From: Pyxicephalus adspersus
Lineage: Eukaryota; Chordata; Amphibia; Anura; Pyxicephalidae
Length of the DNA stretch: 64,000 nt
NCBI RefSeq assembly: GCF_032062135.1
Contig: NC_092862.1
Span: 69,771,398-69,835,397 of the forward strand
Direction: 5' to 3'
In this document: positions 10,632-22,083 of the stretch, piece by piece
Layout of the letters: each line of letters opens with the position of its first letter
Numbering within the stretch: the stretch's first letter is position 1
Notes under the pieces: model-generated
Databases searched by the model: none
Seen by the model: the letters and a program-made list of their open reading frames with translations, nothing else
What the model was told of the DNA's origin: nothing
Made by a program: the position numbers and the translations under genes

Positions 10632-10940
10632 TGGGGGGGGGAGGGGTTAATTTAGTTTTAATGGTTTTGTTTTAATAAAGGTTATTTATTGTTATTTATA
10701 CAATTTAATTACCACTTTGTTACATGCGCTTTGTTAAATAAATTTTATCTTTTGGTTATGAAGCAAAAGTGTCATTTTGTTTTAATGATTGTATGGGGCC
10801 CCTTACCTTCATGTACTGATCTTTCAAGCAGTCAATAATTGCTGCACATGTCTCGGGGATGATATGACCCATTGCTTGCGGTGAGATCCCGATCGTGTCG
10901 TTATCTGTATGTACAGGATCGGTGCTATACGATCGTTCGC
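9498..10940 (-). pseudogene. Harbinger DDE transposase (HARBI1-like), two exons, N-terminus missing
   Basis: Exon 1 (about 10940-10807) encodes GISPQAMGHIIPETCAAII and CLKDQYMK and ends at AAG/GTAAGG. Exon 2 (10121-9498) follows TTGTTCTTTCAG in phase 0 with FPDTPEEWLAIASEFQ and CGGAIDGKHVRI, which contains the first catalytic Asp. VFVADEAFAL holds the second Asp and ARRVVENAFGILANRFRIF the catalytic Glu. The enzyme would cut and paste the element at a 3-bp target. A TAA at 9978-9980 breaks the frame between GSYYYN and KGFFS, where the family has an aromatic residue. About 100 or more N-terminal residues are absent, since sequence upstream of GISPQ already resembles the terminal region. The intron contains exon 2 of the MADF gene on the other strand. 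Confidence 0.85.
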
Positions 10941-11139
10941 AGATATCGTGCAGGATCGTTCGTCGTTCGTTTACCAACGTCAATATTTGGAAGTGTGTAC
11001 GCAGCTTTAGGCATAACTCACTGATATTTAATAAATTTAATAATAAACTTTAAATAACAAAACACAAAAATCTGTTAAAAAAATAAATAAAACCTTTAAA
11101 CATGTAATGTAACCGTATAGTAGCATATATAATATATAT

Positions 11140-11550
11140 ATTTATATATATATATAAACATATATCGCGCACAGGAGGATTCCCATGGCTGCATTAATGA
11201 ATGTAGTCACGGTACTCCACCTGTCAGTGTGAGTCCCGAGGCTGCGCTCATCAATAAATGCAGCTGTAGGAATCATCACAGGATGATTCCCACGGCTGCA
11301 TTCATTCATGATGAGCACAGCCGCGGGACTCTCTATCTCTATCCAAGAACACATGCTACAGGGTGGAGAATAGATAGAGATAGAATCTCTATCCAAGAAC
11401 ACATGCTACAGGGTGGAGCTACCCTGATTGCTTTTGCAGGTCCCAAAAAATTACATCCCGACGGCCGAATTTACACAGTCTCAGTTCAGTAAGCGAGAAC
11501 GGCCCGATTCGCCGCGAGTTTGAATTTTAAAATTTTGCTCGCTCAACACT
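11140..11550 (-). mobile_element. non-autonomous DNA element, TAGTGTTGAGCGAG end
   Basis: Read on the minus strand the element opens with CTATTAGTGTTGAGCGAGCA, then a GC-rich body with several copies of a TGAATGCAGCC-type segment. A related copy lies at 46596-46870 on the plus strand, where it begins TAGGGATGAGTGAGCGAG and keeps the same order of blocks. Within this copy a segment of about 35 bp (TCTCTATCCAAGAACACATG and following) is repeated at 11331 and 11383. The superfamily is not clear; ends of this style are common in hAT and Harbinger derivatives. A further short TAGGGATCAGCGAG-type fragment lies at about 11757-11835. Confidence 0.55.
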
Positions 11551-12179
11551 AATAGCTTCCAAGGAAATGTGCATCCTTTAAGATAATGTTAATATTTGAC
11601 TGAACCTGAACGTTTTTATTGTTTTAGTTTTTTTGAAGATTTGTATTTAAATATTTTTAACACAACAACAGGAATCACACCTAAAATTGTTACACATACA
11701 ATTCATTGAAAGAAGTTTTAAATATTATCATGTTTGCATTGGAAGACATTTTAATTAGGGATCAGCGAGAAGGCCTCTGACAGTTTTGCGAAAATTTCCT
11801 CGAACTTCCGGTGGGTTCGATGAAATGATTTTGCAAATTCCATTAAAGCTAATGGGCAGACTTTAAACATTAATAGCTACGCCCCTATACATGTTAAAAC
11901 CATTACATTTGCTAGGTTAGTGTAGGAGAACAGTGGCAACAAGGAAAACATAGAAGTTTCAAAAGACCTTGTAGTTTTCCAGAAAATGGCAAAATGGTCT
12001 CTTCTGTCAAAACATTGCTATTTAATTTACGCACGCCTATTGAATTTACATAGCTGCATAATATCTTAATGTTAAATATTTCCTGTTTATTATTATTATA
12101 ATTGTCAGCTGGCATCATGACCTGGATGACATGTGTTGGGAATGCCACCCATAAAGTTGTGGACAAGTAGTGCAGTGAC

Positions 12180-14408
12180 ATTAGTCAAGGATGGAGGACC
12201 AGAGACGGAGCGTGGGTCAGTGAGAGCAGTAGCAATGTGTGGCCTCTGGTCAGCTATCGCCAGGAAGACCGCATTGGTAAGAGTCATGGAGAGCTGGGAG
12301 TAGTGCATCGTCAATACCTCCCAGAAGTGTACAATTTTAGTGAATGGAGTACTGACAGGTGGCAGCAGCAACAGCAGGAGGAGGAAGCGGTGGGCCCTGA
12401 GACGGAGTGGGGACCGCATTGGTAACTGGCATCTCGAGCTGGGTGTAGTGCATTGTCAATCTCACCAAGAAGTGTGTAAAACAATTTTGTGAATGGAGTA
12501 CTGGGCAGGCAGAATCAGCAACAGCAGGAGGAGGAGGCGGTGGCCCTGAGACGGAGCGTGGATGGCATTGGTAACTGGCATCTAGAGCTGGGTGTGGAGC
12601 ATCGCCAATGACACCTAGAAGTGTGTAATACAATTTTTGTGAATGGAGTACTGGGCAAGCGGCAGCAGCAACAGCAGTACTAATTGTATTGCTTTTTCTA
12701 TCTGCGCTAATAGTTGATTCTCTATTTCTTCCTTGGCACTGAGGGGCCTATAGCATATTTCAATAATTAATTGTGTATTGTGCATCCCAACATTCAACTC
12801 CACCCATAATTATGCCTCAACCTCATCGCTTGTTATATCAATAATTTCTTCTTTCACATTCACTTTCAATTCACTTCTCACATACAGAGAAGTGAATTGA
12901 AAGTGACAGTAATACAATTTTTGTGAATGGAGTACTGGGCAGGCGGCAGCAGCAACACCAGGAGGAGGAGGCGGTGGGCTCCGAGACGGAGCCTGGACGG
13001 CATTGGTAACTGGCATCTAGAGTTGGGTGTAGAGCATCATCAATGTCACCCAGAAGTGCGTAATACAATTTTTGTGTATGGAGTACTGGGCAGGCAGCAG
13101 CAGCAGGCATCTAGAGTTGGGTGTAGAGCATCATCAATGTCACCCAGAAGTGCGTAATACAATTTTTGTGTATGGAGTACTGGGCAGGCAGCAGCAGCAA
13201 CACCAGGAGGAGGCGGTGGGCTCCGAGACGGAGCCTGGACCGCATTGGTAACTGGCATCTCGAGCTGGGTGTAATGCATTGTCAATGTCACCTAGAAGTG
13301 TGTAATACAATTTTTGTGAATGGAGTACTGGGCAGGCAGCAGCAGCAGGGGGAGAAGGCGGTGGGCCCTGAGACAGAGCGTGGACAGCATTGGTAACTGG
13401 CATCTAGAGCTGGGTGTAGTGCATTGTCAATGACACCCAGAAGTGTGTAATACAATTTCGTGAATGGAGTACTGGGCATACAGAATCAGCAACAGCAGGA
13501 GGAGGAGGCAGTGGGCCCTGAGACAGAGCGTGGATGGCATTGGTAACTGGCATCTAGAGATGGGTGTGGAGCATCACCAATGACACCCAGAAGTGTGTAA
13601 TACAATTTTTGTGAATGGAATACTGGGCAGGCCGCAGCAGCAACAGCAGGAGGAGGAGGCGGTGGGCTCTGAGACGGAGCATGGACGGCATTGGTAACTA
13701 GCATCTAGAGCTGGGTGTAGTGCGTCATCAATGTCACCTAGAAGTGTGTAATACAATTTTTGTGAATGGAGTACTGGGCAGGCGGCAGAAGCAACAGCCG
13801 GAGAAGGAGGCGGTGGGCTCTGAGACGGCGCATGGACAGCATTGGTAACTGACATTTAGAGCTGGGTGTAGTGCATCATCAATGTCACCCAGAAGTGTGT
13901 AATACAATTTTTGTGAATAGAGTACTGGGCGGGCAGCAGCAGCAACAGCAGGAGGAGGAGGCAATGGGCTCTGAGACGGAGCGTGGACGGCATTGGTAAC
14001 TGGCATCTAGAGCTGGGTGTAGTGCATCATCATTGTCACCCAGAAGTGTGTAATACAACTTTTGTGAATGGAGTACTGGGCAGGCGACAGAAGCAACAGC
14101 AGGAGGAGCAGGCAGTGGGCCCTGAGAGGGAGCGTGGATGGCATTGGTAACTGGCATCTAGAGCTGGGTGTAGTGCATCATCAATGTCACCCACAAGTGC
14201 GCAATACAATTTTTGTGAATGGAGTACTGACAGGCGGCAGCAGCAATAGCAGGAGGAGGAAGTGGTGGGTCCTGAGATGGAGCATTGATTGCATTGGTAA
14301 CTGGCATCTAGAGATGGTTATAGTGCATCATCAATACCACCCAATAGTTTACAATTTTAATAAATTGAGAACTGACAGGCAGCAGCAGCAGGAGGAGGTG
14401 GTGGGTCT
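12180..14408 (+). repeat. 151-bp satellite array, about 14 copies
   Basis: Units contain GGCAGCAGCAGCAACAGCAG, GGAGGAGGAGGCGGTGGGC, GAGACGGAGCGTGGACGGC, ATTGGTAACTGGCATCTAGA, GCTGGGTGTAGTGCATCATC, AATGTCACCCAGAAGTGTG and GAATGGAGTACTGGGCAGGC. Successive marker positions at 13704, 13855, 14006 and 14157 are exactly 151 bp apart. The first units are more diverged and one near 13100 is partly deleted. Overlapping minus-strand frames of 60-105 codons beginning MPVTNAV arise because the unit lacks stops in some frames; I do not regard them as genes. A LINE fragment interrupts the array at 12690-12905. Confidence 0.92.
12690..12905 (-). mobile_element. CR1 fragment inside the satellite, with a foldback end
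   Basis: This segment is the reverse complement of the LINE sequence at 16073-16262: read on the minus strand it gives SELKVNVKEEI, TSDEVEA, ICYRPLSAKEEIENQLLAQ. Its right end is an 18-bp perfect inverted repeat, CACTTTCAATTCACTTCT (12861-12878) and its complement (12888-12905), with a 9-bp loop. The satellite resumes immediately afterwards. The foldback probably formed during insertion or repair. Confidence 0.85.
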
Positions 14409-14810
14409 TTATTGATAGGTAGCAAGTGGGATCAGAATAAAATATCTTTTTTTTTAAAGAGAATTACAGAAACTTTTCTGGCTTTTTTGATAGATAGCAA
14501 ATGCTATCAGAATAAAATATCTGTATTTTTTGAGAGAAATACAGAAATTTTTCTGGCTTTTTTGATAGATAGCAAGTGGGATCAGAATAAATTATCTGTA
14601 TTTTTTTGAGAGAATTACAAAAAAATTTCTGACTTTTTTGATAGATAGCAAGTGCTATCAGAATAAAATATCTGTATTTTTTGGGAGAAATACAGAAATT
14701 TTTCTGCCTTTTTTGATAGATAGCAAGTGCTATCAGAATGAAATATCTTTTTTTTTGGAGAGTAGGACAGAAATGTTTCTGCCTTTTTTGCTAGATAGCA
14801 AGAGGTAGCA
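14409..14810 (+). repeat. 75-bp tandem repeat, about 5.5 copies
   Basis: Unit starts (GATAGATAGCAAG and variants) lie at 14414, 14489, 14564, 14640, 14715 and 14790, so the period is 75-76 bp. Each unit contains the palindrome GATAGCAAGTGCTATC or a variant, and an inverted pair around CTGTATTTTTTGAGAGAAAT, so single strands could fold. It abuts the 151-bp satellite directly. Frames across it are shadows. Confidence 0.88.
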
Positions 14811-15880
14811 TCACAAACTGTACAATCTGCATATTTCAAGATATACAGAAAGCTCCTAACCTGTCCCTGTGACAATGCACTTCTCTTCCAGCTTCTTTCT
14901 CTGACACAGAACACAAGATGGAGTGACTAACCCCTCTTGTGTTCTGTGTGACTAACTCCATAGCTCTTACAGTACTTAAATTCAATAAAGATTCCAAAGC
15001 TAACATAAAAAAGGTTAGGATAAGGGTTATATATATTTTTAGCCTTATGCTTGGCTGTTCTTTCAGATTGAGGTCTTCATGAAATAGTAACTTGGAGGAA
15101 ACAAAAACCAACAGAGCACAATAAGTCCCAGATGTTTTGAAGGACAACCTAGTTAACATTGTTTAAAATAATAATAGTAATATAATTTAATACATCTTTA
15201 AAAATGGGGGAACCTTTCATAGTTAATTATTGGTTTCGCTGATTTACAGTTTTTAAAAATTAGACTCTTAACAGCATTCAGTAGGTGGGAGAAAAAATTT
15301 TTGTGAGGAATTAGGGTTCTGGTATGATGAAACAATTTTACTCATGGGCTGGAAGGAAAAGAGATGCATTTTGATGATGATTTTATCAATTAAGCACGTG
15401 GGAAAAGGGGAAATGAATACCGACTGGCTATCAATTTATAGTTACTTCTTGCAGTGGAGTATTGTAACAAATGATTGATAGCTTGTTTTCAGATCTTGTT
15501 AATTTACTCAATTACTGGTATAACTGTCCTATTTAGCCAAGTAGGATGGAAGGCTATATAGTCCAGGGTGAGCTAATGTTTGCAGAAAAGTGAGATACTT
15601 TGACCAAGGACCATTTCAGAAATAGCTTGTTTTGGGGGGCCTCAAATTTAAAGCTCGCTATCATAGGCGTTAGAGGAAAGTTTAGTAATGAATTGTGAGA
15701 ATTTGTTTAGTTTATGGATTGGATGATAAGGTCGTAGATCTGCAGTGTCCCTTAGACCTATACCTAGGTCTTAATCTGTGACAGTCTCTTCATTCTTCTT
15801 GTAGTGTTTCCTTGGCTTTATGTAATCCAATAGTGCTGCCTAGTAGTATTTTTGGTAATCTTATGGCTAAAGTCCTCCAT
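14811..15880. other. no gene recognised; short direct repeat near the start
   Basis: The words ACACAGAACACAAGATGGAG and CTCTTGTGTTCTGTGTGACT near 14905-14950 form an inverted repeat around a TGACTAACTCC direct repeat. The remainder is AT-rich with no recognisable coding or repeat signal. Confidence 0.35.
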
Positions 15881-17880
15881 AAGTCTTCATTTTAACTATC
15901 AACAAAAATAGGGGAGTTGGAAGCCTTAATGAGTGAAGAGCATTATGACTTAGTTGGCATTGCTGAATCCTGGCTTTGTTCTTCGCATGACTGGGCTGTA
16001 ATATTCCTGGGTATACTCTCTTTCGTAAAGACAGAGTAAAACGAAAGGGTGGTGGTGTCTGTCTGTATGTGAGAAGTGAATTGAAAGTGAATGTGAAAGA
16101 AGAAATTGCTGATATAACAAGTGATGAGGTTGAGGCATAATTATGGGTGGAGATGAATGTGGGGATGCACAATACACACTCAATTATTGAAATCTGCTAT
16201 AGGCCCCTCAGTGCCAAGGAAGAAATAGAGAATCAGCTACTAGCACAGATAGAAAAAGCAGCAAAAACTGAAAATATTTGTGAATTTATTACAAGATAAT
16301 TTTATGGTACAGTATATAGAAGTTCCAACTAGGAATGATACTCCGCTGGATCAAGTTCTTTCTAACAATGCAGAGCGTATAAAAAATGTGCATATACAAG
16401 AGAATCTGGGTAGCAGTGACCATAATATGATTTCATATAATGTAAGCTGTAATCAGGAAGCAAAAACAGTTCAGATAAAAACATTTAATTTTAAGAGAGC
16501 ATTTTTTCATTATCAAGTCCAAATTCATAATAGCAATGTCACTGCCTTAAAAGGTTTACAAGGGCTCAAATTGTTTGTGACTGAGAAACAGTTGGGCAAA
16601 ATTAAGGTTGACAAAGTACCAGGACGCGATGGATTACATCCACGTGTCCTCAAAGAGCTGAGCTCAATTATTTTAAAGCCATTAAGTTCTAATTTTTAGA
16701 GACTCTTTAACCACTGCCATGGTACAGAACATTAACTAAATTAAACTATAATCATACATAGTAAGAAAAAATGATAGGATACATCACACAATTATGGAAA
16801 ACATCTTATTTGCCTAGACATTTTTATATTTTTTTTATACATGACCAGTTCTAAAAATAAACTATAAACAACAAAAATGCAATAACTGTGGGACAAAACC
16901 AAGGCATACCTATGCATTTACTCCCTTTTATGAGGAAGTAAGTAAACAGGTAGACAGTGGAGTAGCAGTTGATATAATGTACTTGGACTTTGCTAAAGCA
17001 TTTGACACAGTATCCCACAGATGGTTAATATTCAAGTTAGGGTCAATAGGTTAAGACAAATCTATAAATGGATAGAGAATTGGCCTAAAGACCACATCCA
17101 GAGAGTAGTAATTAATGATTCATACTCTGAATGGTCTAAGGTTATTAGTGGTGTACCCTAGGGTTCAGTGTTGGGACCTTTACTGTTTAACATCTTTATA
17201 AATGATATAGAGATTGGATTAAAAGTACCATTTCTGTGTTTGCAGATGACACCAAACTATGTAATGGAATTAGGTCCATACAGGATGTCTATAAGCTACA
17301 AGCAGACCTGGATGTACTGTTTGATTGGGCAGCGAAGTGGCAAATGACATTTAATATAGACAAATGTAAAGTTATGCTAACAACATTTATTATACTGTCT
17401 AGGCGGGAATACTTGGGGGAGTCAGAAATGGAAAAGGATCTGGGGGTTCTGGTAGAATTTAGACTTATTAATAGCATGCAAATACCAAGCTGCAATATCT
17501 AAAGCTAGTAATGTACTTTCTTGTATTAAAAGATGAATAGACTGCAGAGATGGAGACATAATCCTGCCCCTGGACAAAGCATTGGTCTGACCACATCTGG
17601 AATATGCAGTCCAGTTTTGGGCATCAGTTCACAAAAAGGACATTGTGGAGTTGGAGAGAGTGCAGAGAAGGGCAACAAAACTAATAAAAGAAATGGAGGA
17701 GCTCAGCTATGAGGAGAAATTAGCTGAACCGAATATATTCTGCCTTAAGAAGAGACATTTAAGAAGGGATATGATCACCCTGTATAAATATATATATTGG
17801 TCCACATAGAGAACTCTCTTCCTAATTATTCACTTTGAGATCATTACAAAGAACAGGAGGGCACTATGTACCTATGATTG
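15881..17880 (+). mobile_element. CR1-type non-LTR retrotransposon, 5'-truncated and broken
   Basis: Fragments in several plus-strand frames follow CR1 ORF2 order. The endonuclease region has ALMSEEHYDLVGIAESWL, GGGVCLYVRSELKVN and ICYRPLSAKEEIENQ. Then come LGSSDHNMISYNV and DKVPGRDGLHPRVLKEL. RT follows with VDIMYLDFAKAFDTVSHRW, SGVP-GSVLGPLLFNIFIND, FADDTKL (the FADD box, 17236 on) and FDWAAKWQMTFNIDKCKVM. The C-terminal part has LEYAVQFWASVHKKDI and RVQRRATKLIKEM. About 200 bp of unrelated AT-rich sequence (16700-16915) replaces the RT fingers, and stops occur after KLGSIG and in GVP-GSV. The product would be target-primed reverse transcription machinery; this copy is dead. Confidence 0.9.
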
Positions 17881-19112
17881 AGGGTGTAATTGGGGTTTGT
17901 AGTTAAACCAGATGTAGTTTTTGAATTTAGCTTTTAAGGTTCTGAATAAGTTGTTTAAAGAGGAATATAAATCAAGGTAAGAGGTCATATTCAGCATGGT
18001 AATGCTGCCCAGCAACAGGAAAAAACAGGAAGATAATATGTATGTAGATTATCTTAGTGAGTATGGTTTAGAAGTTGCAAGTAAATAAATCAGTAGCATC
18101 ACTAATTAGATGGAACCTCAAATACTTTAAGAAGTTTGTGACAGTTTTAGTTGGTCTCAGGATTAATAGTAAATCCTAAAAGATTGAGATTATATTTTAT
18201 TGGCACAATTGCAAGAGGTTTCTCTATCCTAATATTCCCTTCATAGAAAGGGAATATAAAACTAAATTCTGGTAAATATTGCTCTGCTAAACTTTCTTTT
18301 TTTAGTCTGACTGTTTGTTGCATTTGATAATTTTTCTGTTTTGTAGCCATACTGTTCCCCAATCTAAATGATTAGGTTTGAAGCAACAACTTTCAACTTT
18401 GAGTTGCAGTAAGGTATTTTTTCACAACTTATAGAACTATCAGCTTCTGGTTGAAGAAAACATGACAGCTGTGTTTAATGGGTGACATGCAATAATGTGG
18501 GTTATTTAGTGTCCTTAAAAAAGCAGGTGTTTGGTGATTCTTACACACACCCCATACCTGGCGCTGACTCCGGGGGCAAAGCTGTGGAATTCTGAGTTAT
18601 TTCTTGTGGTAGTGAGCAAAGTTTAGCTATGCGCTCTAAATACACCCTTCATCATAAACTGTTGATGAAGTTTTGTGGTCTTAACTCAATAATAACTACC
18701 AGTCATATGTGAATCCAAACTCCATTAAAGTGTATGTATGTACAAAAACTATTACAAAATAATATATCTGATACATCTTCACAATAGAATCACATTTCTC
18801 CTGGTTTTGTCTCAGTAAAAAAAATGGTACAAGTACAGAAAAACATTCTGAACATTGATTCTACTAAAAATGCAGATTCTAACTTACTGTTGTTACCTGA
18901 TAACTATTTTTCTGCACTTAAACCTTGATCATAGTTATTGGCACTGTCTGAGTTCTCCTTATGTTCGCTATGTTATTTGGTGTTCTGTAGTCCAAAAGGG
19001 AGGACTGTGCAGAGCAGCACTGCTTGGTGTTTCATTGCAGCAGCTTGAACATAAAGACTACACTGGCATTTTGTCAAACCAACAGTTTTTCTTTCTATAT
19101 TGACTGTGATTT
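17881..19112. other. AT-rich, no gene recognised
   Basis: No protein family or repeat is recognisable. A 71-codon minus frame (18147-18362) and a plus frame at 18855 show nothing I can identify. A short hairpin TATTCCCTTCATAGAAAGGGAATA lies near 18230. Confidence 0.35.
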
Positions 19113-19383
19113 TTAACCCCCTAACCGCTAAGCCCGTAATTTCTCGCACTAAATATTTTTGCTCTTTTGGTTAAGCCCGTATTTTTTCGCCTACACTAAA
19201 ATCCCCATTTACCTGGTCCCGCTGTGCTAATCCAGCGTCGGTTCCGTGTTCCAGCGTTGGGTCCATGTTTCGGACATATTTCTGTAAGTTACAGGTCTAC
19301 AATTTAAAAAAAAAAAATTCATGAAAACCTGTGACGCTTTTGGAACAGAAATCTAGAAATCAGTGTAACGCTCAGGTGGTTAA
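19113..19383 (+). mobile_element. TTAA-flanked non-autonomous element, short copy
   Basis: It begins TTAACCCCCTAACCGCTAAG and ends CAGTGTAACGCTCAGGTGGTTAA-like, with TTAA at both limits. The right part (GGACATATTTCTGTAAGTTA, CAGGTCTACAATTTAAAAAA, GAACAGAAATCTAGAAATCA) matches the right ends of the copies at 48100-49071 and 49268-50198. TTAA targets suggest a piggyBac or Kolobok relative. No coding capacity. Confidence 0.75.
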
Positions 19384-19554
19384 GGGAATAAATATGGTGG
19401 TATGTGCATGACACAGGGAACTCACCAGCAATTCACAAATGTGGGGTATTGTGTTGAAAGAGATTTATTGAGTTTGTATTTCTCTGAGAGGAGAGAGAAC
19501 AGTGTGATTATGTAAGAAGCTAATTTACCCATAACTGTTAAACCTCTGGTTATA

Positions 19555-19700
19555 AAACAGGAAATCAGTCATCCTCTCAAAACAATCCCTCATGGAATTT
19601 TTCCAGGTCCATATGTTTTGGAGGCAGTAAATTATTCTCACCAGGGAATGTTTGAGGCAATGTCAGATTCGCTCTCCTATAAATACAGCCCCTAGAGTAT
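19555..19700 (+). mobile_element. short palindromic repeat, GGGAATGTTTGAGG family
   Basis: The segment shares AATCCCTCATGGAA, CCAGGTCCATATGTTTTGGA, CACCAGGGAATGTTTGAGGC and AATGTCAGATTC with a copy at 59965-60095 and, inverted, with 26860-26985. The two sides of each copy are partly inverted to each other (GACATTCCCTCAAACATT against AATGTTTGAGGAAATGTC), as in a MITE. Confidence 0.65.
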
Positions 19701-20134
19701 CATATTTAAGCAATCAAACTCCATTAAGTCACAATCTGATGGTCATGGTTACTGTATATCATATATATGTGAGTATTACTAGATATTTGTTTCCCTAAAA
19801 TGTCAATAGAAAATGGAAAATTGTTTTTTTTAACATTCTTTAGTTGTTTTAAATATACAAAATAGTATTACACAAACTCTAAAAAGTCAAAACAAAAGGT
19901 GAGAGAAAGTACATTACTCAACGTGCATTGCAGAGTGGAGAACACTTAAAAATAAAACAGTAAAACAAAAGAAAAAATGAGCAAATCAAGGGACATTACG
20001 GCAAAAAGTCCAGCTTTAAATTCAGTTTCGATAATAATGTATAGTAGATGACACTGCATCTCATGGAAAGTGTGTAACCAACTCTTTCCATCAGAGATAG
20101 GAAAAAGTCACAGCTTATAACATGAAAAAACAAA

Positions 20135-20840
20135 GTGCCTCCTTGAATATAGCAATACAGACATAGAGCAATTCTTATACTGAATACTTAAGTTATAACT
20201 GAATTTGGTTTATTTTATTTCACAAACATGTTTCTACCTTCATGTTTTTTACAAAATTTCCTTTGCCTTGACAAAAGAGACATGAGTTTGTTACATACTT
20301 TACATGAAGACAGTTCCAACAATAATTCAAATTTAAGAACATTTGGCCCATCATAACTAACTTTTATGTACAAAATACTTTAACCTGTAAAGAGTGGTAA
20401 AAGGTAAACAGACTGGTTTCACATATTTGTGATTCCCCTTTTAAATAAATGTTTGAAACAACAGACAATGGATATATTTTTTCATATTCATTTTATTTAC
20501 ATTTATTGACATATATACAGTATGTGTGTGTGTGTGGGGGGGGGGGGGGCTGTATAGATGACAGTAAAATGTAAACTATATAATATTAAAATAAATGATT
20601 ATTTATATTATGAAAAAAATAACTTTTAAGAATTTAAGAAAATTCTCTGAAAACATTGCAAAGGATTAAAAAAAGGCAAGGTGAAAATAGCAATACAGAT
20701 ATAGAGCAATTCTTAGATGAAATACTTGAATTGTAATTGAAATTGCTTTCTTTCCTTTCAAAGACATGGATATGTTTCTTCTTCCACCACTACGTTTTTT
20801 TTACAGAATTACCCTTGCCTTGACAAATCTCCAAAATTTA
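20135..20840 (+). repeat. imperfect direct repeat, two copies of about 150 bp
   Basis: Copy 1 (about 20146-20280) and copy 2 (about 20689-20825) share ATAGCAATACAGA, ATAGAGCAATTCTTA, TTTACA(A/G)AATT and CCTTTGCCTTGACAAA-like blocks in the same order. They are separated by about 540 bp that includes a TGTG and poly-G run at 20521-20549. No coding content. Confidence 0.65.
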
Positions 20841-22083
20841 TATAAAAGTTCAATATATTGTACAAATATAAAAAACATCAGGAATACATAGGGTAAAAAA
20901 AAGCAAGAAAAAATAAAAACTGAAAAAATGATGCTTTACAGAACAGTGGAAAGTCCATACTGGCAGAAATCTAAAATTCAATATCTAAACATTCATCAGC
21001 AGGAAAGGAAAAAAGAATAAAATAAGCACTGTTCTCACTATGGATTTTTTGGCAATCCACTTTTCTTTTTCTCTTCAAGTAAGAGCAGTTTGAACATTCC
21101 AATCAAAGAATGATAGATATTTTACTTTAAGCATTTCGCAATCAATGTTTAATACCTAAAATATTTATACAGTTGCTATTTCATATTTGATTTATTTATT
21201 CACTTTGTGAATTAGCATCAGTTAATAATGATTTCTTAATTATAGTGACACCTTTTTTACATTTTTAAGCCGTTACTGCTTTCGTAAGAATATTTTTTTA
21301 TTTTAATTCATATTTTACTCCATATATATAAAAAATAGATACTTTCAAGACTAATAGCTAAGCAATTAATTTTTTTGCAGATTAAAGTAGACAATCAGAA
21401 AAAAAAGATTTATTTAGAGGATCCAAATTTACAACATAAAATATGAAAAATAGGGATTCTGGAAACCTATACAAAAAGTCTGAATATTATTGGTTTTACC
21501 CAAGCTTTATTAATTTTTCACATTAGAAAATGAGGAAATGTTTGGTACATATATATAGACCACTAAGGTTTTTTGGGCAGGCACTAAAATTCATATTTTT
21601 GGGAATGTTAAATGCATAAAAATCTGCACATTAGTGCATTTTTTGATTTGAGTCGTTATTAATCCATCCAGTAAACAAATGTTCCTTTAGGCAAAATGGC
21701 CAAGTAGCAATGAAACACAAAAGAACAAAGAGCAAAGGAACTTATTGCAATGCAATATCAAAGATGTAAAAAAAAACAGAAATGGATGAACATAAACTAA
21801 AATAAACTAATATAATTAATAACTAATAATAACACAGCTGAGCAAATTTTTTTTTTTTCACTTGCCAAGATTTTTTTAATATATTTAGTGTATTTCTGGT
21901 CTGCTGAATCCAGAAATTACATCAGTTTAATTGAATTGGCTTTAGTTCTTGTGATACAAGAATCGGAATAAACGATTTTACCAACAACACATTTTACCAC
22001 AGCATATTATTTTCAATCTTTATTTACACTGCTGATTTGCATTTTATATATTAAATTTAGCATTATTTTCATGAAACCAAAAT
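20841..22083. other. AT-rich, no gene recognised
   Basis: Long A and T runs but no recognisable gene or repeat family. Confidence 0.4.

Larger units (their letters stand above)
7657..11010 (-). mobile_element. PIF/Harbinger DNA transposon with three genes, 5'-deleted and interrupted
   Basis: The element carries a DDE transposase (minus), a MADF/BESS protein (plus) and a Myb/SANT-like protein (minus), the partner set expected of Harbinger elements, which need a Myb-type protein for nuclear import and end binding. The right end is placed near 11010, where the sequence read inward is CTAAAGCTGCGTACACAC, like Harbinger terminal repeats in frogs. No matching left end is visible: the left side stops at the Penelope insertion at about 7656. 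The transposase lacks its N-terminal part and two genes contain stop codons, so this is a dead copy. Confidence 0.8.

Noticed and set aside
10905..11010. Matching left terminal repeat for the Harbinger element
   Set aside because: I searched by eye for CTAAAGCTGCGTACACAC on the left side (2500-8000) and did not find it, so no full-length element is claimed.
12105..14157. Series of overlapping 60-105 codon frames with CCCCC/PPPP-rich products
   Set aside because: They repeat at exact 151-bp steps and come from the satellite unit; nothing suggests translation.
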